Assembly: GCA_031548675.1 (NCBI GenBank)
Contig: JAVBQU010000087.1
Coordinates: 1-5,619 of the forward strand
Origin: JAVBQU01 sp031548675
GTDB taxonomy: Bacteria; Bacteroidota; Bacteroidia; Bacteroidales; P3
Reading direction: 5' to 3'
Length of the DNA: 5,619 bases
Notes under the pieces: generated by a model
Seen by the model: the letters and a program-made list of their open reading frames with translations, nothing else
The model's database searches: none
What the model was told of the DNA's origin: nothing
In this document: positions 1 through 5,619 of the stretch, piece by piece
Layout of the letters: the number at the start of each line of letters is the position of its first letter
Numbering within the stretch: position 1 is the first letter of the stretch
Position numbers and translations under genes: made by a program

Positions 1-822
1 TTTTTTTCTTGGAACGATTTTGACAAAATTCCTTTCGGGCAATTTGACAGCATTATTCATTTAGCCGGAAAAGCCCATGATACAAAAAAGCAAAGTAAAG
101 CAGATGAATATTTTGCCATAAATACCGGATTAACACAAAAAGTTTTTGATGCCTTTATAAATTCATCCTGTAAACAATTTTTTTTCTTTAGTTCCGTTAA
201 AGCTGCGGCAGATACAGTTGAAGGAGATGTATTAATCGAAAATGTAATTCCCAAACCTAAAGGAGCTTATGGGGAAAGTAAAATTAAGGCAGAAGAATAT
301 ATAAAAGCACAAACAAATGATTTTCAGTCTACAAAAGATAAAAAGGTATATATTTTCCGACCATGTATGATACACGGAGCAGGAAACAAGGGGAATTTGA
401 ACTTGCTATTTAATTTTGTAAGCAAAGGCATCCCCTACCCTTTGGGTGCTTACGACAATAAGCGTTCATTTTTAGGTGTAGATAATTTATCGTGGATTAT
501 AGAGAAGTTTATTGTCCAAAGTCCTGTAAGCGGTATTTATCATTTAGCAGATGACGAGCCTGTTTCAACAAATAAATTAATTCAACTTATTGCAGAATCG
601 CAAAGCAAAAAAGCCCTGATTTGGAAATGGAATAAAAATTTCATTCGATTTATAGCTCAAATTGGCAATATTTTAAAGCTACCATTAAATTCTGATAACC
701 TGCAAAAATTAACGGAAAACTATGTGGTTTCTAATGCAAAAGCAAAAAGTGCAATAGCTGTTTCCCGTTTACCATATAGTGCAGAAGAAGGATTAAGAAA
801 AACGTTGAAAAGTTTCGGATAA
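1..822 (+). CDS. NAD(P)-dependent epimerase/dehydratase, extended SDR, probable UDP-sugar 4-reductase/epimerase (5' partial)
   Basis: The reading frame is open from base 1 to the TAA at 820-822 and gives 273 visible residues. The N-terminus with the GxxGxxG nucleotide-binding loop is cut off; I estimate about 50 residues are missing. What is visible is a cytoplasmic extended short-chain dehydrogenase: the IIHLAG strand (visible residues 18-23), the Ser pair before VKAAAD (64-65), the catalytic YGESK (Tyr90, Lys94), then RPCMIHGAGNKGN and RSFLGVDNL, which bind the sugar nucleotide. The KGN...PLGAYDNKRSF arrangement is typical of the WbpV/WreQ branch. Those enzymes reduce or epimerise C4 of UDP-2-acetamido-2,6-dideoxy-4-ketohexose to give UDP-QuiNAc or UDP-FucNAc, often for the first sugar of a repeat. 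That substrate is inferred from family resemblance; a GalE-type 4-epimerase is the alternative. The Met at 367 is internal and is not the start, because family sequence continues upstream of it. A 65-base gap separates it from the next gene. Confidence 0.88.
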   Translation, partial: FFSWNDFDKIPFGQFDSIIHLAGKAHDTKKQSKADEYFAINTGLTQKVFDAFINSSCKQFFFFSSVKAAADTVEGDVLIENVIPKPKGAYGESKIKAEEYIKAQTNDFQSTKDKKVYIFRPCMIHGAGNKGNLNLLFNFVSKGIPYPLGAYDNKRSFLGVDNLSWIIEKFIVQSPVSGIYHLADDEPVSTNKLIQLIAESQSKKALIWKWNKNFIRFIAQIGNILKLPLNSDNLQKLTENYVVSNAKAKSAIAVSRLPYSAEEGLRKTLKSFG

Positions 823-861
823 AAAAAATGATAACAATGTAATAAGTATATGATAATCTCG

Positions 862-869
862 TAATTTTG
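862..869 (+). promoter_or_regulatory. Possible Bacteroidota -7 promoter element (TAnnTTTG)
   Basis: TAATTTTG matches the Bacteroidetes primary-sigma -7 consensus TAnnTTTG exactly. It lies in the 65-base gap, 18 bases before the ATG at 888. Transcription would start near 875 and leave a leader of roughly a dozen bases. The expected TTTG/TTG -33 element, about 20 bases upstream, is not convincing (the sequence there is AATGTAATA). An eight-base motif with two free positions is not rare in AT-rich DNA, so this is tentative. If real, it separates the wlbB-to-glycosyltransferase genes from the upstream SDR gene. Confidence 0.35.
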
Positions 870-887
870 TATAAATTAAAATATAGC

Positions 888-1463
888 ATGAACGACTTTT
901 TTGCTCACGCAACTGCCATTATTGATGAGGGTTGCAAAATAGGAACCGGAACTAAAATTTGGCATTTTAGCCACATTATGTCCAATTGTATTATTGGAAA
1001 CAGTTGCAACATCGGGCAAAATGTTGTTATTTCGCCGGAAGTGGTATTGGGCAATAATGTAAAAATACAAAATAACGTTTCAGTATACACAGGCGTTATT
1101 TGCGACGATGATGTGTTTTTAGGACCCTCATGTGTATTTACCAATGTTACGAATCCTCGAAGTGCAGTAAACCGTAAAAGCGAATATGCAAAAACCCATG
1201 TAGGAAAAGGAGCCACTATTGGAGCTAATGCTACTATTGTCTGCGGACATGACATAGGTGAATACGCCTTTATTGGAGCCGGAACTGTGGTTACCAAACA
1301 TATAAAACCTTATGCATTGGTGGTAGGAAATCCTGCCCGCCAGATAGGCTGGATGAGCGAATACGGACACCGTTTAAATTTTGATGAAAATGGCATGGCT
1401 GTTTGCCCAGAAAGCAATCAAAAATATCAATTAGAAAGTAATCAGGTAAAAAGAATTTCATAA
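888..1463 (+). CDS. wlbB: UDP-2-acetamido-3-amino-2,3-dideoxy-glucuronate N-acetyltransferase (WlbB/WbpD-type, left-handed beta-helix)
   Basis: This 191-residue protein is a hexapeptide-repeat acyltransferase. It should use acetyl-CoA to acetylate the 3-amino group of UDP-GlcNAc(3NH2)A, the last step to UDP-GlcNAc(3NAc)A. Imperfect [LIV]-G-x4 repeats run from about residue 11 to 150 and form the beta-helix. Family hallmarks are TKIWHFSHI (22-30), KIQNNVSVYTGV (59-70), DDDVFLGPSCVFTNVTNPRS (73-92), a second helix section with HVGKGATIGANATIVCG (104-120), and VVGNPARQIGWMS (145-157). A short tail has the CPES...YQL element common in this family. Members of the fold act as cytoplasmic trimers. 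The ATG at 888 is preferred. An in-frame TTG at 867 would add seven residues, but it overlaps a possible -7 promoter box, and family proteins begin just before the FAHATAIIDEG segment. The WlbA-type dehydrogenase of the same pathway follows 50 bases downstream, which supports this specificity over other acetyltransferases of the fold. Confidence 0.9.
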   Translation: MNDFFAHATAIIDEGCKIGTGTKIWHFSHIMSNCIIGNSCNIGQNVVISPEVVLGNNVKIQNNVSVYTGVICDDDVFLGPSCVFTNVTNPRSAVNRKSEYAKTHVGKGATIGANATIVCGHDIGEYAFIGAGTVVTKHIKPYALVVGNPARQIGWMSEYGHRLNFDENGMAVCPESNQKYQLESNQVKRIS

Positions 1464-1513
1464 AGCAAATTAGATTTTACCCATTATCAAAAGTTCTGAA
1501 AAATAATTTATAA

Positions 1514-2470
1514 ATGACCCCTGTAAAATTAGCACTTGTAGGCTGCGGACGAATTGCAAAACGACACATAGAAGCGGTACAAGCAGTCGATGGCATTGAA
1601 ATAAGCATGGTTTGCGATATTGATGAAGCTAAAGCCCAATCGATAGCAAATCAACTCTCTGTACCCTACACCACAAACTACAAAACATTGAAAGATGCTG
1701 ATGTGGTTGCCGTACTAACTCCTTCAGGCATGCATCCTCGACATGTAATTGGGTTGGCAGAACATACTAATATTCCTTATATTATTTGTGAAAAACCCAT
1801 TTCGCTTACTTCTCGCGAAGCTTTTGAAATGATTGACCGGGTAAAGCAGACCCATAAAACGTTATTGCCTGTTTATCAGAATCGATATAATCCCTTAATT
1901 GTATTTATAAAAGAATTAATCGATTCAGGACAATTGGGAAAAATTCATCAATTTACCTGCAATGTTTTTTGGAATAGAAATGATGATTATTTTGGTATCG
2001 ATTGGCATGGTACTAAAGCTTACGACGGCGGGGTTTTCTATACGCAAGCCAGTCATTATGTAGATATGATTCATTATCTTTTCGGCAAAATAAAAAATGC
2101 TTACGGCATAGGGGGAAATTTGCGAAAATTAGAAGTACATGATTCTATTTCTGCTATTTGCGAGTTAGAAAACGGAACTGTAGGTTCATTAAATGCTACC
2201 ATTAGTGTATATCGTACCAATTTTGTAACAGAATTAACTCTTATTGGTGAAAAAGGAACTATCAGATTAAGCGGAACCAATTTAAACCAGATTGATTTTT
2301 GGGATGTAAAAGATATGGAGAAACCCGATTTGGATTTTAAACTTGATCATCAATATGGCAAAGGGCATGATAAAATGTACGAATACATTGTACACAAACA
2401 ATGGGATAAATTCCCGAGCCATGAAGATGTTCTTTCAGGTATTCAATTGATGGAAAAAATTTCGTTTTAA
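1514..2470 (+). CDS. wlbA: UDP-N-acetylglucosaminuronate 3-dehydrogenase (WlbA/WbpB-type, Gfo/Idh/MocA family)
   Basis: This 318-residue cytoplasmic oxidoreductase should oxidise C3 of UDP-GlcNAcA with NAD+, giving the 3-keto sugar that the WlbC/WbpE aminotransferase would use. The N-terminal Rossmann domain shows ALVGCGRIAKRH (7-18) and an Asp at the end of strand 2 (Asp35), which suits NAD rather than NADP. Next comes CEKP (92-95) with the catalytic-type Lys94. The substrate half has NVFWNRNDDYF (150-160), WHGTKAYDGG (164-173) and QASHYVD (178-184) with His181; this block resembles Bordetella-type WlbA more than generic family members. Position 177, where many Gfo/Idh enzymes have Asp four residues before the His, is Thr. 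The C-terminus ends at EKISF and seems 10 to 20 residues short of the usual final helix and strand. The start is the first ATG in frame. The next gene begins 21 bases after the stop in the same frame. WbpE and WbpA partners are not in the window. Confidence 0.88.
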   Translation: MTPVKLALVGCGRIAKRHIEAVQAVDGIEISMVCDIDEAKAQSIANQLSVPYTTNYKTLKDADVVAVLTPSGMHPRHVIGLAEHTNIPYIICEKPISLTSREAFEMIDRVKQTHKTLLPVYQNRYNPLIVFIKELIDSGQLGKIHQFTCNVFWNRNDDYFGIDWHGTKAYDGGVFYTQASHYVDMIHYLFGKIKNAYGIGGNLRKLEVHDSISAICELENGTVGSLNATISVYRTNFVTELTLIGEKGTIRLSGTNLNQIDFWDVKDMEKPDLDFKLDHQYGKGHDKMYEYIVHKQWDKFPSHEDVLSGIQLMEKISF

Positions 2471-2491
2471 ACACTTTATCCGTTTAGCAAT

Positions 2492-3532
2492 ATGCCAATA
2501 CGTAGAAAAATAGGTTCTTATTTACGCGATAATCATCCTTCATTATATGCATCATATTTGAAAATGATTAGTCCTGCACCATCTTTTTATATAGTTGATT
2601 ATTTGGGAGGAAGTTTTAAAGACTACTTTAAAACAGAAAATTTAAACGAAAAGACTATTGCACTTGAAAAAAATTTAGATTCTTATTCTGTACATACTGT
2701 TGAAACACTTATCAAACGTTTTTTAAATTATCCCGATGCCCGTTTCAATGTTCGTATGAAAGTAAAAGAAGAAGAGGTTATTGGAGGATTGCTGGAAGAA
2801 GAAACTATAGAAAACAAAAAACAAGTAGCTCAAAACCTCTCTGAACTCCGAAAAAAATATGCTATTCCCAAGGCATTAATGGAGCCGTCTGTTTTTTATT
2901 ATTATCATGGGTTAACTTATACTCCCAGTGCTGTAGCCGATTACATAAAAAATACAGATTTTATTGATTTAGGAGCTTATAATGGAGATTCGGCTTTAGC
3001 ATTGTCGAAGTATGACTACAGCAAAATTTATTCAGTAGAAATGTCATTGAAATCTATTGAAAAATACAAAAAATTGATGGAGCAAAATCATATTGCACCA
3101 TCAAAATACGAAACCATCAATGCCGCTATTGCTGCAAAGGACAATATGCCTCCCATTATCATTTCCGATTCAGGCGATTCTAATTTATCGATTGATTCAT
3201 CAGGGAAAAATGGAATTTCAGTAGAACAGAAAACATTGGATACTTTAGTTAAGGAATATAATATAAATCCGAAATTGATTAAGGCTGACATTGAGGGTTG
3301 TGCATTAGATATGGTAAAAGGAGCAGTAGAAACCATTACAAAGCATCGCCCTGTTTTATGTTTGGCTATATACCACAATCCTTATGAATTTTTTGAAGTA
3401 AAACCTTTTTTAGAAAGTATAGTTGAAAATTATACATATATAATTCGTAAATTAACCATATCTCCATTTATTGGCAGCTGCCACGGAGAAACTACATTAG
3501 TAGCTTACCCTAATGAAATATTAATACCGTAA
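2492..3532 (+). CDS. FkbM family SAM-dependent methyltransferase
   Basis: This 346-residue protein has a Rossmann-type methyltransferase domain from about residue 150 to the end. SAM motif I is FIDLGAYNGDS (157-167), and the acidic residue after strand 2 is Glu183 in YSVEMS. The FkbM signature follows: LIKADIEGCALDMVKGA (262-278), HRPVLCLAIYHNPYEF (285-300) and the terminal ETTLVAY (333-339). The family transfers methyl groups from SAM to hydroxyls, often of sugars. Here the target is most likely a residue of the polysaccharide repeat, inferred from its place between sugar-nucleotide genes and the flippase. The first 150 or so residues form a hydrophilic N-terminal region without a signal peptide or membrane segment. 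It includes a DSYSVHTVETLIKRFL stretch (63-78), resembling the D..S segment seen before the catalytic domain in long FkbM proteins, and a Glu/Lys-rich stretch (90-123). ATG is the start, and there is no Shine-Dalgarno sequence. The TAA stop lies 12 bases before the flippase start. Confidence 0.88.
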   Translation: MPIRRKIGSYLRDNHPSLYASYLKMISPAPSFYIVDYLGGSFKDYFKTENLNEKTIALEKNLDSYSVHTVETLIKRFLNYPDARFNVRMKVKEEEVIGGLLEEETIENKKQVAQNLSELRKKYAIPKALMEPSVFYYYHGLTYTPSAVADYIKNTDFIDLGAYNGDSALALSKYDYSKIYSVEMSLKSIEKYKKLMEQNHIAPSKYETINAAIAAKDNMPPIIISDSGDSNLSIDSSGKNGISVEQKTLDTLVKEYNINPKLIKADIEGCALDMVKGAVETITKHRPVLCLAIYHNPYEFFEVKPFLESIVENYTYIIRKLTISPFIGSCHGETTLVAYPNEILIP

Positions 3533-3544
3533 AACAGAATCCGC

Positions 3545-4876
3545 TTGTTTGATAAGTCCAAAAACATATATGCTCTTATTTGTAATAATCAAGTTGCATC
3601 CCGTTTTACCAAAGTATTTAGTGTAGATATATTAGTAAAGGGTTCCACATTTTTATTGCTTCCTGTTTACCTACATTTAATGACCCAAAATGAAGTAGGG
3701 GTTTTTAATTATTTATACGCTTTTGTTCAAACTATTTCTGTTTTATTGAGCTTTGGTTTATATACGGCTCAAAGCAAGCTCTATCACGATTATACAGAAA
3801 ACAAGCGGAAAGAGTTACTTTTTTCTATCAATTTTATTTTTATTTCTTTTCTAATTGTAGTTTTAGTTCCAATTTATATATTCGGACTTGATTTCAAAGC
3901 CATAAACTTTTTATTTGACCACCCTATCCCCTATCATTTATACCGCTTTCCGCTGTTATTGGCTTTTATTTCCTCTGCCGGAAGTTTTATGCTTTTTAAT
4001 TTTCTGCTTACCAGCGAAAATATCAAACGTGTACAGATGTACAACCTCTTCCGGTTATTTTTAAGCAATGGCGTTGTTATTGCTATCTTATACTTTTCAA
4101 AAGGAGATAAAGTTTTTACCCGTTTATGTAGTTACTATCTTTGCGAAACTTTATTATGGTTATTATTTTCAATAAGCTATGTAAAAGAATTCAAATTCGC
4201 TTTTAGCTCCAAACTAATAAAAGTTATTCTATCTTACAGTCTTCCTATATTTCTATTGGCTATTTTAGCAACAGTTCAAGGATTTAGTGATAAATTCTTC
4301 ATCCAGCAAAAAACCGACATGTCTGTTATGGCTGTCTATACTTTAGGGGTTACTATAGCCTCTGTCTGCTCACTGATAATTATGTCATTTCAAAATATAT
4401 GGCTGCCTATTTTTTTAAAAGAAAAAAATGTTGAAGCTAACTTCAAAAGAACCCAAAAAATGATCAAGATTATTGTAGTAATCTTTTTCATTATAGCTTT
4501 ATTGATGATAGCCTCTGTAAAAATAGCCCTCATTTTCAATATTATTCCTGTTATTTACGAAAAAGTAATCGTTATATTACCTTTTCTATTTCTCTCACAG
4601 ATTTTATTAGCCGTTAATGCCATGTTTGGTAACTATTTTTTATATTTTGGAAAAATGAAATTAGGCTCTATAACCGGCGGATGTGTTTATATTATTTCTT
4701 TTGTTCTCAATTTTTGGCTCATTCCCAGATACGGAGTTAATGGAGCCATTATTGCGTTGTTATTAGGCAACATCATATTACTTATAACTGTCTATGCTGT
4801 TGTTAAACGATTATATCGTAAAAATAAAAACCTGAAACATGAACCTGTTGATCATACCATCGTGGTACCCGAGTAA
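3545..4876 (+). CDS. wzx: Wzx-type polysaccharide/O-unit flippase (MOP superfamily)
   Basis: This 443-residue, very hydrophobic protein has about twelve membrane segments, near residues 24-46, 54-77, 92-114, 134-155, 165-185, 196-212, 224-246, 260-284, 304-326, 336-360, 374-395 and 398-420. Charged loops and a basic tail (KRLYRKNKNLK) follow. The N-terminal pattern, FTKVFSVDIL then LLLPVYLHLMTQNEVGVFNY, is typical of Wzx/RfbX proteins, which move lipid-linked oligosaccharide units across the inner membrane. The start is TTG at 3545. The frame is closed by the preceding gene's TAA at 3530-3532, and the first in-frame ATG (codon 46) would remove the first membrane helix, so TTG is the only sensible start. 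The last twelve codons overlap the next gene, so the tail HEPVDHTIVVPE is encoded on bases whose other frame carries a conserved glycosyltransferase motif. Substrate specificity cannot be read from sequence; the cluster suggests a repeat with N-acetylated amino sugars. Confidence 0.9.
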   Translation: MFDKSKNIYALICNNQVASRFTKVFSVDILVKGSTFLLLPVYLHLMTQNEVGVFNYLYAFVQTISVLLSFGLYTAQSKLYHDYTENKRKELLFSINFIFISFLIVVLVPIYIFGLDFKAINFLFDHPIPYHLYRFPLLLAFISSAGSFMLFNFLLTSENIKRVQMYNLFRLFLSNGVVIAILYFSKGDKVFTRLCSYYLCETLLWLLFSISYVKEFKFAFSSKLIKVILSYSLPIFLLAILATVQGFSDKFFIQQKTDMSVMAVYTLGVTIASVCSLIIMSFQNIWLPIFLKEKNVEANFKRTQKMIKIIVVIFFIIALLMIASVKIALIFNIIPVIYEKVIVILPFLFLSQILLAVNAMFGNYFLYFGKMKLGSITGGCVYIISFVLNFWLIPRYGVNGAIIALLLGNIILLITVYAVVKRLYRKNKNLKHEPVDHTIVVPE

Positions 4877-5619
4877 AGGGAATCCGGGTAATGGTATTTT
4901 TTTTAGAGAACAAGCTGTAGCACTTTCAAAAGCAGGATATCGTGTAACGGTTATTGACGTTAGCTTTCATGGAAGAACTGATACTTTCAACCCCAATAAT
5001 TTTAAATTTACCTACCTAAATGATGAAGGCGTACATACCTACACTTTAAAAATACCCTCGTTTTATATTTTATCAAGAATGTCAAAGGTTTATGTAGCCA
5101 TATATAAATCATTACTATTTCGGGCAATTAAAAAAGTATTTCGGAAAGGTGAAAAATTTGATGTTATTCATGCACATTCATTTTACCCTGCGGGTTATTG
5201 TGCTGGTATTTTAGCCCAAAAGTATAATATTCCTTTGGTTGTTACAGAACATTCTTCGGCTGTACTCAATTACGACTTATCTGCAAATGCAAAGAAACAG
5301 CTTGCTTTTACTATTGAAAATTGCCATGAGTTTATCTGTGTGTCGGAAGCTTTAAAAAACAGCATACAATCTCAAATTACATTGAATAAGGATTTACGTG
5401 TTATACCTAATATGTATGCCCCTATTTTTAATTATAATGAGACAATCTCCGATTCAAAAGAATTTATTTTCTTGTCGGTAGGAAATTTAATTGAAAGTAA
5501 AAGGCATTTATTTACCATTCATTGTTTTGAAAAAGCATTTGAAGGAAATAAAAATGTAAAACTTCAAATTGCAGGGAATGGTCCTTTGTATCATTCTATC
5601 AAAATGGAATTGGAAAATC
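4839..5619 (+). CDS. Glycosyltransferase, GT4-type GT-B fold (3' partial)
   Basis: The ATG at 4839 opens a frame that runs off the right edge after 260 codons; GT4 enzymes are usually 350 to 400 residues, so about a third is missing. The N-terminal acceptor domain begins with LLIIPSWYPSKGNPGNGIFF (3-22) and REQAVALSKAGYRVTV (23-38), the typical opening of GT4 proteins. Next come FDVIHAHSFYPAGY (107-120), VVTEHSS (134-140), ICVSEALKNSI (166-176) and VIPNMYAPIF (188-197). The C-terminal donor domain begins with FLSVGNLIESKRH (211-223) and LQIAGNGPLYHSI (242-254). The EX7E donor motif lies beyond the window. It should transfer a nucleotide-activated sugar to a lipid-linked intermediate on the cytoplasmic membrane face; which sugar is unknown. 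No other start fits, because the conserved motif begins within the first few codons. An A-rich leader (AAAATAAAAA) precedes the ATG inside the flippase gene. The 38-base overlap implies translational coupling with the flippase. A terminator-like hairpin lies in codons 6 to 22. Confidence 0.9.
   Translation, partial: MNLLIIPSWYPSKGNPGNGIFFREQAVALSKAGYRVTVIDVSFHGRTDTFNPNNFKFTYLNDEGVHTYTLKIPSFYILSRMSKVYVAIYKSLLFRAIKKVFRKGEKFDVIHAHSFYPAGYCAGILAQKYNIPLVVTEHSSAVLNYDLSANAKKQLAFTIENCHEFICVSEALKNSIQSQITLNKDLRVIPNMYAPIFNYNETISDSKEFIFLSVGNLIESKRHLFTIHCFEKAFEGNKNVKLQIAGNGPLYHSIKMELEN
4854..4904 (+). terminator. Terminator/attenuator-like hairpin with T8 tract inside the glycosyltransferase start
   Basis: The lower stem pairs ATACCAT (4854-4860) with ATGGTAT (4891-4897), 7 bp. 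After a 5-base bulge on the 5' side (CGTGG, 4861-4865), the upper stem pairs TACCCG (4866-4871) with CGGGTA (4885-4890), 6 bp. The loop is 13 bases (4872-4884) and contains the flippase TAA stop (4874-4876). Eight Ts (4897-4904) follow directly. It has the layout of an intrinsic terminator just past the flippase but lies wholly within the next coding sequence, so it could act only as an attenuator or polarity element, or be chance. A shorter hairpin (4855-4859 with 4863-4867) would compete. Confidence 0.33.

Noticed and set aside
367..822. Treating the SDR gene as a 151-residue protein starting at Met 367
   Set aside because: The same frame is open to base 1 and encodes clear SDR motifs (HLAG, YGESK) upstream, so this Met is internal.
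867..887. TTG start giving a 198-residue form of the acetyltransferase
   Set aside because: It adds seven residues with no family counterpart, overlaps a possible promoter box, and a normal ATG sits at 888 just before the conserved N-terminal motif.
905..1297. 130-residue minus-strand reading frame opposite wlbB, with others at 57-254, 876-1070, 1128-1370 and 3088-3378
   Set aside because: All lie opposite genes with strong family motifs, and their products have no recognisable domain. They are shadow frames.
1471..1478. TAGATTTT before wlbA as a second -7 promoter box
   Set aside because: The final G of TAnnTTTG is missing and no -33 element is visible; the short gap fits co-transcription with wlbB.
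4897..4904. T8 tract near the glycosyltransferase start as a phase-variation switch
   Set aside because: Eight-base A or T runs occur elsewhere in this AT-rich window (for example 178-185 and 821-828), so the run alone does not indicate phase variation.
1..5619. CRISPR array, tRNA/rRNA, insertion sequence or attachment site
   Set aside because: No repeated spacer-like units, RNA gene signatures, transposase motifs or flanking inverted repeats were seen. Coding sequence fills nearly the whole window.

Overview
The window looks like part of a surface-polysaccharide (O-antigen, capsule or exopolysaccharide) gene cluster from a member of the Bacteroidota. This rests on the strongly AT-rich composition, A-rich leaders without Shine-Dalgarno sequences, one exact match to the Bacteroidota -7 promoter consensus (TAnnTTTG), and protein sequences that read like Bacteroidota homologues. 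I cannot name a genus or species.

All six genes lie on the + strand. (1) 1-822: an extended SDR sugar-nucleotide 4-reductase/epimerase of the WbpV/WreQ/GalE-like type, missing its N-terminus at the left edge. (2) 888-1463: a left-handed beta-helix N-acetyltransferase of the WlbB/WbpD type. (3) 1514-2470: a Gfo/Idh/MocA dehydrogenase of the WlbA/WbpB type. (4) 2492-3532: an FkbM-family methyltransferase. (5) 3545-4876: a Wzx-type flippase with a TTG start. (6) 4839-5619: a GT4-type glycosyltransferase that overlaps the flippase by 38 bases and runs off the right edge. Gaps are 65, 50, 21 and 12 bases, then the overlap, so genes 2 to 6 look like one transcription unit. A possible promoter lies in the 65-base gap after gene 1. 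No stretch over 300 bases lacks a gene.

The genes fit one job. WlbA and WlbB are the oxidation and N-acetylation steps in making UDP-2,3-diacetamido-2,3-dideoxy-glucuronic acid. The aminotransferase between them (WlbC/WbpE) and the UDP-GlcNAc 6-dehydrogenase (WbpA) are not in the window and must be elsewhere if the pathway is complete. Gene 1 probably supplies a 2-acetamido-2,6-dideoxyhexose donor. The glycosyltransferase would assemble the repeat, the FkbM protein would O-methylate it, and Wzx would flip the lipid-linked unit across the inner membrane.

No new biological system stands out. The most interesting structural signal is at the flippase/glycosyltransferase junction (4854-4904). There, a bulged 13-bp stem whose loop holds the flippase stop codon is followed directly by eight Ts, and the whole structure lies inside the start of the next gene. 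It resembles an attenuator or terminator but could be chance.
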